A stretch of 64,000 nt of DNA from Clostridium thermosuccinogenes (lineage in GTDB: Bacteria; Bacillota; Clostridia; Acetivibrionales; DSM-5807). The stretch lies in assembly GCF_002896855.1 (NCBI RefSeq), contig NZ_CP021850.1, forward strand, positions 2,691,665-2,755,664, given 5' to 3'. Numbering within the stretch: position 1 is the stretch's first letter; each line of letters opens with the position of its first letter. This document shows, piece by piece, positions 54,621 through 64,000 of the stretch. The notes below the pieces were generated by a model. It made no database searches. It worked only from the letters and a program-made list of their open reading frames with translations, and was not told the origin of the DNA. Position numbers and translations under genes: made by a program.

Positions 54621-54929
54621 TTTATCTTTACTTTTGACTCCGGCTTTGCTCAGCCCGTTCATAAAACTTATACCAGCTAATGCCTTACTTCACAGGCTTC
54701 ATTTTCTTACATGCAAAATAAATACATACCGTATCAGAAAAGCCTTTTGTCCACTGCCAACTGAGCGGCAAAAAAATATTCCATTTATGTTTCCACTTTA
54801 TAAACAAATCGATATGGTATGTGCTTAAGTTTTACAAGCGGCTATCCTCTAAATGGAATATTCTCATCAAGTCCTGATTTACTTCTCACTTGGTCATATT
54901 AAACAAGTCTATACATCTTGCTCAGCCTA

Positions 54930-56531
54930 TTATTTCTCCTGCCCAACCCATATGTTTCTGATCTCGGCTATTTTTATCTCCTTGATCGTTATGTCCTTTT
55001 CTGCAGCATGAATTTCAAGCTTGTCGAGGTTGTAGTCCTGAATATGACCTACAGATAAAAATGCTTTTCCTTCATTTATAAATATTTCTGTTCCTGTAGC
55101 ATCTATAAGAATGCGTAAATCAACAGTATCATCATAACTCTCCAGAGGAGCGGTATAATCAAGGCATTTTAGTTCATTCCCAGCAGTATTGCAATAAATA
55201 TCCAAGCCAAAAGCGGAAATATTGAAACCTCCCTTTTCTACATCGCATACCTTTAAAGCAATATCATAATACTTGCCGTCCAGGGGTTTTGCATATTTTT
55301 CTCCGGACATTACGGATGTATTCTGGGCAGCAAAAACTTCAGCATATAATTTTTCAATTTCTCTGACTGGGCATGTGCATAGAAAAACACCATCAGAAAA
55401 AGTCTTCAATTTCATTTCACAGGGAAAAGTCATGCATTTGTTAAACGGCATGGACGGAATTTCAAATGTATTCCAGGAGATTCTTATCCGCCTTCCATCT
55501 TCCTTCTTTATATCCGACCATGACTGGGAGGCATAACTGCTATTTCCATAGTGTAATCTCCTGACTTTTGTCTCAGGCTTGAACTCAAGGCCATCAAAGC
55601 TTCCCAGCAAGTACCTGTCTGAAGCCCCATAAAATACCCATTTGATGTTTCCGGCATCTCCGTCAACGGCAAGAGGGTAAAAATCAGGACATTCTGCATC
55701 ATCCTCCAATGTGATCTCCTGCAAAAGAGTCCAGTCCAATAAATTTTTAGAGCTCAATAATGCAAATTTGTTGCCGGTTAAATAAAGTGCCATGATATAG
55801 CTGTCGGTTTCCTCATGGTATATAACTTTTGGATCACGGTTGCCTGCCGCCATTTCAGGTACAATCGGGTTTTTTTCATATTTTCTAAATGTGATCCCTC
55901 CATCAACACTGTATGCCAGGCATTGGGTAAAAGGACGATCTTTGGAAAGCTCTGAAGTGTTTCCGGCTGCCGTATAATACAGCAGAATCACATCATCGTC
56001 ACCTTCTTTGAGTCCTGTAACGTTCTTTTTATCAATGATAGCAGAGCCTGAAAACATAGTACCCATTTCATCAGGGTATAGTGCAATATCTCTTTCACTC
56101 CAATGGACCAGATCGTGGCTTACAGCATATCCCCAATGCATGTTGCCCCATTTGCAGCCAACAGGATTGTGCTGGTAAAACATTAAGTATTTATCATTAT
56201 AGCAGACAAGTCCGTTCGGGTCATTTATCCATCCTCTCTGGGTAGAAAAATGAAATCCGGGACGGTATTTCTCTTTATAGATTTCCTCCCCTTCATGCTT
56301 TATATCAGATTTTCTCAGCATTATGTTCATTTCCGGCTGACATCTTAATTCGATTTCCATTCCTATGAACCGTTCCACATTTAAATAAAAATCATGATCC
56401 GGATTTTTGAAATCCAACTCAATATCAAGATCATAAATCAGCTTGCCATTGTTTATAAACTGCAATTTTTTCTTCTTTGCATGATGATTTACCTGTAAAA
56501 CTATGTACTTGCTGTCACAAACAAATTTCAT
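54930..56531 (-). CDS. GH32 beta-fructosidase (levanase/inulinase/sucrase type)
   Basis: A 533-residue GH32 enzyme with all three catalytic motifs: WINDPNG (101-107, nucleophile Asp), RDP (232-234, stabiliser) and ECPD (280-283, acid/base Glu). A five-bladed propeller is followed by a beta-sandwich (VDLRILIDATGTEIFINEGK). About 90 residues precede the usual start and resemble a small beta domain. There is no signal peptide, so it is cytoplasmic and would act on imported sucrose or short fructans. AAGGAGGG precedes the ATG. A terminator lies upstream, so it has its own promoter rather than belonging to the arabinose operon. Confidence 0.92.
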   Translation of the reverse strand: MKFVCDSKYIVLQVNHHAKKKKLQFINNGKLIYDLDIELDFKNPDHDFYLNVERFIGMEIELRCQPEMNIMLRKSDIKHEGEEIYKEKYRPGFHFSTQRGWINDPNGLVCYNDKYLMFYQHNPVGCKWGNMHWGYAVSHDLVHWSERDIALYPDEMGTMFSGSAIIDKKNVTGLKEGDDDVILLYYTAAGNTSELSKDRPFTQCLAYSVDGGITFRKYEKNPIVPEMAAGNRDPKVIYHEETDSYIMALYLTGNKFALLSSKNLLDWTLLQEITLEDDAECPDFYPLAVDGDAGNIKWVFYGASDRYLLGSFDGLEFKPETKVRRLHYGNSSYASQSWSDIKKEDGRRIRISWNTFEIPSMPFNKCMTFPCEMKLKTFSDGVFLCTCPVREIEKLYAEVFAAQNTSVMSGEKYAKPLDGKYYDIALKVCDVEKGGFNISAFGLDIYCNTAGNELKCLDYTAPLESYDDTVDLRILIDATGTEIFINEGKAFLSVGHIQDYNLDKLEIHAAEKDITIKEIKIAEIRNIWVGQEK

Positions 56532-56746
56532 CTGCTTTTCCCTCCTTTAATTCACTTTAATTATAGACTCCTGATGCTCTTAAATTCAACAAGAAACTAT
56601 GCTTTATTCTGTCCCAATGATTTTAGCTCTCTTTCACATGTCTTGTCTCTAAATAGTAATACTCTTACATAGGACCAAGCTCCACCCATGTGATTCCTGA
56701 GATAAGTTGAAACCCTTTGATGAGCCTGTAACTGATAGATAAAAAA

Positions 56747-56792
56747 TGCCATTGATAATAAGTAGATAATCTATCTACTATCATTAATGGCA
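56747..56792 (-). terminator. Strong terminator after the GH51 gene
   Basis: TGCCATT(G)AT...AGTAGATA pairs with TATCTACT...ATTAATGGCA, a stem of about 20 pairs with small internal mismatches. On the minus strand TTTTTTATC follows. It ends the arabinan-type operon 31 bases after the GH51 stop. Confidence 0.88.
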
Positions 56793-56823
56793 CATACTCT
56801 TTGCTATCTTTTAAGAAATGCTG

Positions 56824-58362
<1,539 letters not shown>

Positions 58363-58371
58363 CTAGCTCCC

Positions 58372-59385
58372 TTATCGGATTTCAGTAACCAACACAAGGC
58401 GTTTACCTCCGGTTATTTTAATCGCTCTGTCAGCCGTCATGGTATCAGTTGGATTCAGGTAGATAATCTGATCTTCCCGCAATCCATTAAAATAAGCTTC
58501 TAAGTCCTCGGCTGCTCTATCATTTAGCTGAACAGCACGAAGCGGCTTCATCTCTTTCCATATAGGTATATGCTGAGTATGCCTGCCGCAAAGGTGAATC
58601 ATCCCTCCATGAGGATATACTGACAGCAGCTCACTATCAAAGGGCGCAATAAGTTCGCGATACATATCAGGAGAAATCAATTGCGTAGTACAGCCACACA
58701 ATTGACCAAAACCCGGAGGCTGCGTGCGATGTCCGGAGATAACCGGCTGCAGCTGATACAGAGGCATATGCTGTAAATACCAGCGGTGGATATCAACCAA
58801 AAGCTTATTGATTATATCCATATCATGTTTTGCTTTGTCCGGAGCAAGACATAACTCCTCCAAGAATCTTTGCCCATATAGATTAACCGCTATATTTAAT
58901 ACACTGGCTATGGTAGGCAACCCAAACAACGGTACAGTAACTTTGCGTTCAATAAATGCTATGGCTATTCTTTTAGCCAGATTCCAGGTTTCATTTCTTG
59001 CAAGATCAGGATATTGCAATTCGCCGATAGGACTTTCGATATATTCACTATACCACTGTCTGCTGGTTTGATCAAAATATATTCGGGCTCCAAATATCTT
59101 GTCAATAAAATGTACTCCATAAGGCCCAAATTCTATACATAACGGACGAAAAATATTCTTATCCGTCAACTTTTCCGCATATTGTGCCAAATCATCCAAA
59201 GCTTCATCCAACCATTTTTCAGGTTCTTCATATGGGTTAGTGCTTGAATATCCATATATACCATTAAGATATAAAATTTGGTTCTCTAATTTTCCCTCAT
59301 ATAATAATTTTAATTTATCAAACCATTCGTTGCGTTTTTGAAGTAAATCAGGATCATTTAGTATGGACCAGGTCTCCTGTTTCAC
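58372..59385 (-). CDS. Uroporphyrinogen decarboxylase-superfamily (MtaA/CmuA-like) protein
   Basis: A 337-residue TIM-barrel protein related to the URO-D superfamily: PLCIEFGPYGVHFIDKIFGA, FDQTSRQWYSEYIESPIGEL, PDMYRELIAPFDSELLSVYP and GGMIHLCGRHTQHIPIWKEM. The HxCG motif matches two of the zinc ligands of cobalamin methyltransferases such as MtaA. It is not a heme-pathway HemE, whose substrate motifs are absent. GTG is the start, seven bases after GGGGG. Its place between GH43 and GH51 suggests action on a sugar or aglycone from the same polymer, possibly demethylation, but no reaction is known. Confidence 0.75.
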   Translation of the reverse strand: MKQETWSILNDPDLLQKRNEWFDKLKLLYEGKLENQILYLNGIYGYSSTNPYEEPEKWLDEALDDLAQYAEKLTDKNIFRPLCIEFGPYGVHFIDKIFGARIYFDQTSRQWYSEYIESPIGELQYPDLARNETWNLAKRIAIAFIERKVTVPLFGLPTIASVLNIAVNLYGQRFLEELCLAPDKAKHDMDIINKLLVDIHRWYLQHMPLYQLQPVISGHRTQPPGFGQLCGCTTQLISPDMYRELIAPFDSELLSVYPHGGMIHLCGRHTQHIPIWKEMKPLRAVQLNDRAAEDLEAYFNGLREDQIIYLNPTDTMTADRAIKITGGKRLVLVTEIR

Positions 59386-59405
59386 ATAACTACCCCCAAA
59401 AATGC

Positions 59406-61001
59406 CTATTTTTCATCTAAAGCTTTACCCATAACATATATCTCGGAAAGCCCTACTTCCTGTACGCCTTCAGATGCCTTTTTAACAACAAACTTCACAC
59501 TTTTTGCTTTAATCTCCGGAAAATGAATTATTACCGAAGCACCTGGTTTTTCAGCATCAAGATCAAACTTTACATTATTTATCAAATTCCCGTCATCTAT
59601 AATCAATTGCCCTTCATCAATCCTTCTATCATCACTGAAGGATGGGAATAATACTATAGTATCAATTAACCTTTCATCATCCCACTCCAGGCATACCCAT
59701 GCGCCTTCCGTTTCACCATTGGATACCCAGTCATAATCCGTGCTTGCTTTAGTAAATCCAAGCTCTCCATCAACCAATGATTCTGCTTTATGGCCGGGTT
59801 TGACCGAGCTTGCGCTTACTTTGGCTTCCAATGCCGCATTATAAAACCCTCCCAATCCGGACGGAAGAATTTGAGGTGAAAGACTGGGTCCATTCACATA
59901 AACTGTACCATCATCTCTGAAACCTATTCTGTCTATGTTCATCTGCCTGTTGCCCCCTCCCAATGATGGATTAGTATGAGTATGATAAACAATAAACAAC
60001 TCCTTCCCATCGGGGGATAAGGCAAAACTATTATGCCCGGGTCCGGAAATCAGAGGTTCGGATTTTGTCATGTCCGGATAAAGCTTGGACTTTAGAATCG
60101 GGTTCTGCTCACTTTTTTTAAATGGCCCCAAGGGCGATTCAGAGGTGGCGTATCCCACGGAATAAGTTGCATCGGCATAACAATTGGCTGAATAAAACAT
60201 GTAATAGATGGAGCCCCTCTTTAAAACAATCGGCCCTTCGTTCCATCTCCACGCGTCACCGGACATCTTCTCCCATCTCTGTTCGGGTTGCGTCAGCAAA
60301 ACCGGCTGCCCTGTTACCGACAGCATATCATCTGCCAACTCTATGCCATAAATATGGCTTTCATGGACGCCATTTACTATGTTTTCGGAACAATCCCTGG
60401 AATAATATAAATACTTCTTGCCATCATCATCTATAAATACACTGGCATCAATAGCCGCATAGCCAAAGTCAAACAATGGCCGCTTCAGTACATCCTCAAA
60501 AGGACCTAAAGGACTATCGCTTACGGCTGCTCCGATACGTAAACTCTTGGTATTCTCTTCTCTGGCAGAAAAAAACATATAATATTTACCATTATACTCT
60601 ACAACCTCAGGAGCCCAAAAATCACTAACTGCCCAGCTATCTGCCTCTCTTCTGAAAGCCATACCGGCATACTGCCAATTTACCAGGTCGTCTGAAAGCC
60701 ATACCTTATATCCATCAGAAGCAGATGTAGCATAACAATAATATTTTCCATCTGAAGCCTTCAACACAAAAGGATCTCCTATATTGTTAACAGGCAATGG
60801 ATTTGAGTAGAATCTTTTTTTAATATTTTCCCAACTCAAAGGGGTAATTTCATTTTTTCTTTCTACACTATCTTCAATCATTTTATTCACATTCTCCTCA
60901 CTTATAGATGCCGCGTCGTTTATAATTACAATAATAGCTATAATCGCCAATATTATCAATATTATTAATGTTATCAACGCTACCTTCATGTTTCTTACCA
61001 T
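59406..61001 (-). CDS. GH43 glycosidase with C-terminal beta domain, membrane-anchored
   Basis: A 531-residue GH43-type enzyme. An N-terminal hydrophobic helix (VALITLIILIILAIIAIIVI) acts as anchor or uncleaved signal. The catalytic residues are in NIGDPFVLKASDGKYYCYAT (base), AIDASVFIDDDGKKYLYY (pKa modulator) and WRWNEGPIVLKRGSIYYMFY (acid). A second domain of about 150 residues (EGAWVCLEWDDERLIDTIVL) resembles a galactose-binding-like (F5/8 type C) module. It would trim arabinan or arabinoxylan outside the cell, feeding the ABC importer. The ATG is preceded by GGGGTGATTT at a long distance; the Met four codons on is possible. Confidence 0.88.
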   Translation of the reverse strand: MVRNMKVALITLIILIILAIIAIIVIINDAASISEENVNKMIEDSVERKNEITPLSWENIKKRFYSNPLPVNNIGDPFVLKASDGKYYCYATSASDGYKVWLSDDLVNWQYAGMAFRREADSWAVSDFWAPEVVEYNGKYYMFFSAREENTKSLRIGAAVSDSPLGPFEDVLKRPLFDFGYAAIDASVFIDDDGKKYLYYSRDCSENIVNGVHESHIYGIELADDMLSVTGQPVLLTQPEQRWEKMSGDAWRWNEGPIVLKRGSIYYMFYSANCYADATYSVGYATSESPLGPFKKSEQNPILKSKLYPDMTKSEPLISGPGHNSFALSPDGKELFIVYHTHTNPSLGGGNRQMNIDRIGFRDDGTVYVNGPSLSPQILPSGLGGFYNAALEAKVSASSVKPGHKAESLVDGELGFTKASTDYDWVSNGETEGAWVCLEWDDERLIDTIVLFPSFSDDRRIDEGQLIIDDGNLINNVKFDLDAEKPGASVIIHFPEIKAKSVKFVVKKASEGVQEVGLSEIYVMGKALDEK

Positions 61002-61014
61002 ATAAAATCCAAAA

Positions 61015-61917
61015 TCACCCCTTCAATGATCCTACATATACGCCTTTAACGAAATATTTCTGAATAAATGGATAGAAGCACATTATCGGAACAGTGGATA
61101 TAACTATGGTGGTATACTTTATCAATTCTCTGTAAGCAGTAGTTTCCCCGAACTGACCGCTTCCACTTACTGTCATACTTATACCCTGCTGCATTTGACT
61201 GGTATCATTGGTTATAAGTATCTCACGAAGCATAAGCTGCAGCGGGAATTTTTGTCTCTCTCTTAAAAAAATCATCGCAGGAAACCAAGAGTTCCATGCA
61301 CCAACAACATAATATAATAGTATGACAGCACACACAGCCTTAGAAAGTGGTAAAATCACTCTCGTGAGTATAAAAAAATGATCCGCCCCATCCACCTTGG
61401 CAGCTTCTTCAAGCTCGCCAGGAACAGATTCAAAACCTGTTCGCATAATTATCATATTCCATGTATTAAGAGCGTACGGAATTATCAATGCCAATCTGGT
61501 ATTTTCCATCCCTAGATTTTTAACAAGCAGATAAAAGGGGATAAGCCCGCCACCGAAGAACATAGTAATAGTCACAATAATCATAATTGCTTTCTTCCAA
61601 AATAGGTTTTTCCTTGATAAAACATAAGCTCCCAATATCGTAAATACCATGTTCACAGCAACGCCAACCACTACATAAAAAATCGTATTTGCATAGCCTG
61701 TCATAATATCAGAGTCTTTGAAAACCGCTTTATAGCCTGCAAGAGTAAATCCCAGGGGCTTATATAAAAAACCCCTATGAGCCTGAAGCTGAATAGGGTC
61801 ACTTACAGAGGCAAAAATAACATATAAAACCGGATATAAGCATGCAAATGTTATAAATGACAGCAATATATAGTTTACTACATTAAATATTCTATCCCCA
61901 ACCGTTTTGTGTAACAT
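61015..61917 (-). CDS. ABC transporter permease, LplC/YtcP type
   Basis: About 300 residues, six helices, with the EAA loop LEEAAKVDGADHFFILTRVI near residue 195 and the usual C-terminal FVKGVYVGSLKG. It belongs to the LplC/YtcP branch that imports polymer-derived oligosaccharides. The longer frame from 61944 overlaps the preceding gene, but GGAGGTGG seven bases before the ATG at 61917 (MLHKTVGDRIF) marks the real start, leaving a 20-base gap. It works with the LplB-type permease upstream and the binding protein at the window edge. Confidence 0.92.
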   Translation of the reverse strand: MLHKTVGDRIFNVVNYILLSFITFACLYPVLYVIFASVSDPIQLQAHRGFLYKPLGFTLAGYKAVFKDSDIMTGYANTIFYVVVGVAVNMVFTILGAYVLSRKNLFWKKAIMIIVTITMFFGGGLIPFYLLVKNLGMENTRLALIIPYALNTWNMIIMRTGFESVPGELEEAAKVDGADHFFILTRVILPLSKAVCAVILLYYVVGAWNSWFPAMIFLRERQKFPLQLMLREILITNDTSQMQQGISMTVSGSGQFGETTAYRELIKYTTIVISTVPIMCFYPFIQKYFVKGVYVGSLKG

Positions 61918-61937
61918 AAATGCTCCACCTCCAATTA

Positions 61938-62915
61938 CTACCATAAACTGGTCTCGGATATTTTACGAGCAGCTGCATTAGCGCACCACAAGAAAACGAA
62001 ATTAACTACTGAACTAATTAATCCGACAGCAGCCGAATAGCTATAGTCAAATTCCTGCAAGCCCCGCCTGTATACATAAGAAGCTATAACATCGGCCTTT
62101 TCATATGTAACAGGATTATATAAAAGGATAATCTTTTCATGAGCCGACCCTAACATTCCTCCGATAGCAAATATTAAAAGAATAGTTATTGTCGGAGCTA
62201 TGCTCGGAATTGTCACATGCCACATACGCCTGAACCTTCCTGCGCCATCAATCGTTGCAGATTCATATAGTTCAGGACTTACATTCGATATAGCCGCTAA
62301 ATATATTATACTATCCCAGCCTACATTCTGCCATATACCCGAAAAAGTGTATATAGGTCTGAACAAGTTAGCATTAGCCAATAAGGGTGTACGCTCACCA
62401 CCAAACATAGCGATAATATCATTTAACAAGCCATCTGATCCACAGAAAATACGTATCAGACCACAAACTACTACGAGGGAAATAAAATGAGGCATATAAG
62501 TAATAGTTTGAACGGTTCTTTTAAACCTCTTATTAACAACTTCATTAAGCGAAAGGGCTAATATTATAGGAGCAGGGAATCCAAATACCAATCCCCACAG
62601 GTTTAACATAAAAGTATTGGTAACAAGGCGACCAAAATACGGATCTGTAACAAAGTTTTTAAAGTGCTTTAACCCTACAAATGGGCTTTTTAAAATTCCC
62701 AAACGGGGTTTGAAATCAACAAATGCGATAGAAAGTCCCCACATAGGACCATAACAGAAAATAATATAAAAGGCAACTACAGGAAGTGCCATTAAATATA
62801 CTTTCCAATTGTGTTTGAAATCTTTTTTAATAACCTCCAGAACTTTCCTTCGAGTTTTAACCGTTATAGCTGCCGCTTCCTTATTCAATTGCCTTTCTGT
62901 ACCCGTCAAACTCAT
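61938..62915 (-). CDS. ABC transporter permease, LplB/YteP type
   Basis: A 325-residue permease. Its motifs KHNWKVYLMALPVVAFYIIF, YGPMWGLSIAFVDFKPRLGI and the EAA loop LYESATIDGAGRFRRMWHVT place it in the LplB/YteP group. It pairs with the LplC-type protein. GAGGTG precedes the ATG. A GC-rich hairpin separates it from the binding-protein gene upstream. Confidence 0.92.
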   Translation of the reverse strand: MSLTGTERQLNKEAAAITVKTRRKVLEVIKKDFKHNWKVYLMALPVVAFYIIFCYGPMWGLSIAFVDFKPRLGILKSPFVGLKHFKNFVTDPYFGRLVTNTFMLNLWGLVFGFPAPIILALSLNEVVNKRFKRTVQTITYMPHFISLVVVCGLIRIFCGSDGLLNDIIAMFGGERTPLLANANLFRPIYTFSGIWQNVGWDSIIYLAAISNVSPELYESATIDGAGRFRRMWHVTIPSIAPTITILLIFAIGGMLGSAHEKIILLYNPVTYEKADVIASYVYRRGLQEFDYSYSAAVGLISSVVNFVFLWCANAAARKISETSLW

Positions 62916-62980
62916 AAAAGCTTCACCTCTTCCTGTCAGTTAAGTAATTGTAACACCGCACACATAAATTTACAGAGTAG

Positions 62981-62998
62981 GCCGGGGATAACCCCGGC
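62981..62998 (-). promoter_or_regulatory. GC-rich stem-loop between binding protein and permease genes
   Basis: GCCGGGG and CCCCGGC form a perfect 7-bp stem with a 4-nt loop, 19 bases after the binding-protein stop. No T-run follows. It is the third such loop at a binding-protein/permease junction in the window. Confidence 0.6.
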
Positions 62999-63016
62999 AC
63001 TACTTTGCAAATAATA

Positions 63017-64000
63017 CTATCTTGCATTATAGCGATCCAATGCAGTCTGCCAAATACCTAACCATTCATTAAGACCCATCTTTTCTGCTGTTTTTACAAA
63101 ATTGTCAAATTCTGATACCGGTACTTGCCCCATTATTATCTTTAAGAATGTTTCGCTGCGTAATGTAGCCAGCTTTGAACCAATATCCGCCTCTCTCGAA
63201 GATTCTTCACTGGTAAAGGTCACAGGAGGCACTGCAGGCGATGCATCAGTACCTTCAGTCCACATCTTGCGTATATCTCCGGAATAGCTGCCGGGTGAAA
63301 CCAGAAGTGGGTTAGAATTATGCTCTTCACGTACAAATGGTCCCTGATGCAATTTATATTTCCATACGCGGTTGGAAAGAGGTATGTTTTCCGGGTCATT
63401 CCACATGATACTTTCTTTTTGATAATAAGGCATGCCCTTTTCATCTATTTTATGAGTGCGTTCAGGCAAGCCAAAGTTGCACAGTTCCCAACCCTTCTTG
63501 GTGTAGCCAAAATCCAGGAGTCTCGCAGCGGCTTCAACGTTCTTGCATTCAGTAGTAATAGAAGTAGGCCAGCCGCCATTTTTCCAATGCTTATATGTTG
63601 TGGTGGGCTTATCTCCCTTATTGAGAACCGGATAAGGAGCAGCAACAAAATCAATATTATTCTGTTCCTTCCATACTCCCCACATAGTATCGGGAGAATC
63701 CATAGCAACCGCACAATCAGCTGATATAGCATACGCCATATTACTGCTGAAATCCCTTGTGGCAAAGTCTTTATCAATCAGGCCTTCTTCATACCATTTT
63801 CTTATTTCTGCTAAGTAATCTTTCATACCAGGCTGTATAGGTCCCCATTGAACTTTACCTTGTTCATCAATAAACAGCCAATCATGTGCTCCATAAGCAC
63901 TGCAAAAATAACCTGTAAATATAGTTCCCGAACCGGTATTAAACATCAATGGGCTTTTATATCCTACTTCCTGGCATTTTTTGAAGAAATTATACCACTC
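63017..64000 (-). CDS. Extracellular solute-binding protein, LplA type (5' end outside window)
   Basis: The frame is open to the window edge, so only the C-terminal 327 residues are seen. Features are EWYNFFKKCQEVGYKSPL at the edge, then YGAHDWLFIDEQGKVQWGPI, GWPTSITTECKNVEAAARLL, LLDFGYTKKGWELCNFGLPE and the C-terminal MGLNEWLGIWQTALDRYNAR. These match large LplA-type binding proteins for polysaccharide fragments. It captures the substrate for the two permeases; with GH43 and GH51 in the operon, arabino- or arabinoxylo-oligosaccharides are likely. Confidence 0.93.
   Translation of the reverse strand, partial: EWYNFFKKCQEVGYKSPLMFNTGSGTIFTGYFCSAYGAHDWLFIDEQGKVQWGPIQPGMKDYLAEIRKWYEEGLIDKDFATRDFSSNMAYAISADCAVAMDSPDTMWGVWKEQNNIDFVAAPYPVLNKGDKPTTTYKHWKNGGWPTSITTECKNVEAAARLLDFGYTKKGWELCNFGLPERTHKIDEKGMPYYQKESIMWNDPENIPLSNRVWKYKLHQGPFVREEHNSNPLLVSPGSYSGDIRKMWTEGTDASPAVPPVTFTSEESSREADIGSKLATLRSETFLKIIMGQVPVSEFDNFVKTAEKMGLNEWLGIWQTALDRYNAR

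Overview
The window looks like a chromosomal segment of an anaerobic, spore-forming Firmicute of the class Clostridia. The evidence is moderately AT-rich DNA, strong AGGAGG ribosome binding sites, TTGACA/TATAAT promoters, LacI- and RpiR-controlled sugar ABC operons without PTS genes, rubrerythrin, DUF2935 proteins, a YmaF-family protein, and Fur-type and CIRCE operators. A plant-polymer-degrading clostridium (Ruminiclostridium/Acetivibrio-like) is a reasonable guess, but no marker here fixes the genus.

Layout. 1-8.2 kb: rubrerythrin tail and single genes on the minus strand (diguanylate cyclase, GNAT, GyrI-like protein, an unrecognised protein with a GIIGGASGPT motif, lipoprotein, rsgA, Fpg/Nei-like protein). 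8.6-12.4 kb: a zinc-type ABC operon (small Cys/His membrane protein, binding protein, ATPase, permease, YcgQ-like lipoprotein) behind a promoter with a Fur/Zur-type box. 12.8-23.4 kb: a manno-oligosaccharide locus with two permeases, a solute-binding protein split by an IS630-family element, a LacI regulator, and cellobiose 2-epimerase plus GH130 phosphorylase. An IS110-family element separates these last two genes from a consensus promoter that carries a LacI-type operator. 23.5-27.7 kb: chemoreceptor, DUF2935 protein and a stand-alone rpsN.

28.2-38.4 kb: a compact locus for recovering peptidoglycan amino sugars: RpiR regulator, MurQ, binding protein, two permeases, AnmK, NagZ and a GlcNAc-kinase-like protein. 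Together they would import and convert GlcNAc-anhydroMurNAc-type sugars to GlcNAc-6-phosphate. 38.6-44 kb: two bL25 genes produced by a segmental duplication, with a YmaF-family gene between them, then a glycan operon (sugar nucleotidyltransferase, GT4, (alpha/alpha)6-barrel protein). 44-45.2 kb is non-coding. It starts at a consensus minus-strand promoter followed by a CIRCE heat-shock operator and contains an array of degenerate hairpin repeats.

45.2-53 kb: phosphoesterase, a DUF2975/XRE/lipoprotein operon, SDR, MFS transporter and a second DUF2935 protein. 53-64 kb: a sorbosone-dehydrogenase-like beta-propeller, a GH32 enzyme, and an arabinan/arabinoxylan-type operon (binding protein running off the window, LplB/LplC-like permeases, GH43, a URO-D-superfamily protein, GH51).

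The most unusual points are: the CIRCE-controlled promoter with a ~1 kb non-coding leader and no adjacent chaperone gene; the manno-oligosaccharide locus interrupted by two different insertion sequences with its operators still in place; the ABC-coupled anhydroMurNAc recovery locus; and the L25 segmental duplication. No CRISPR array, prophage, rRNA or tRNA was recognised.
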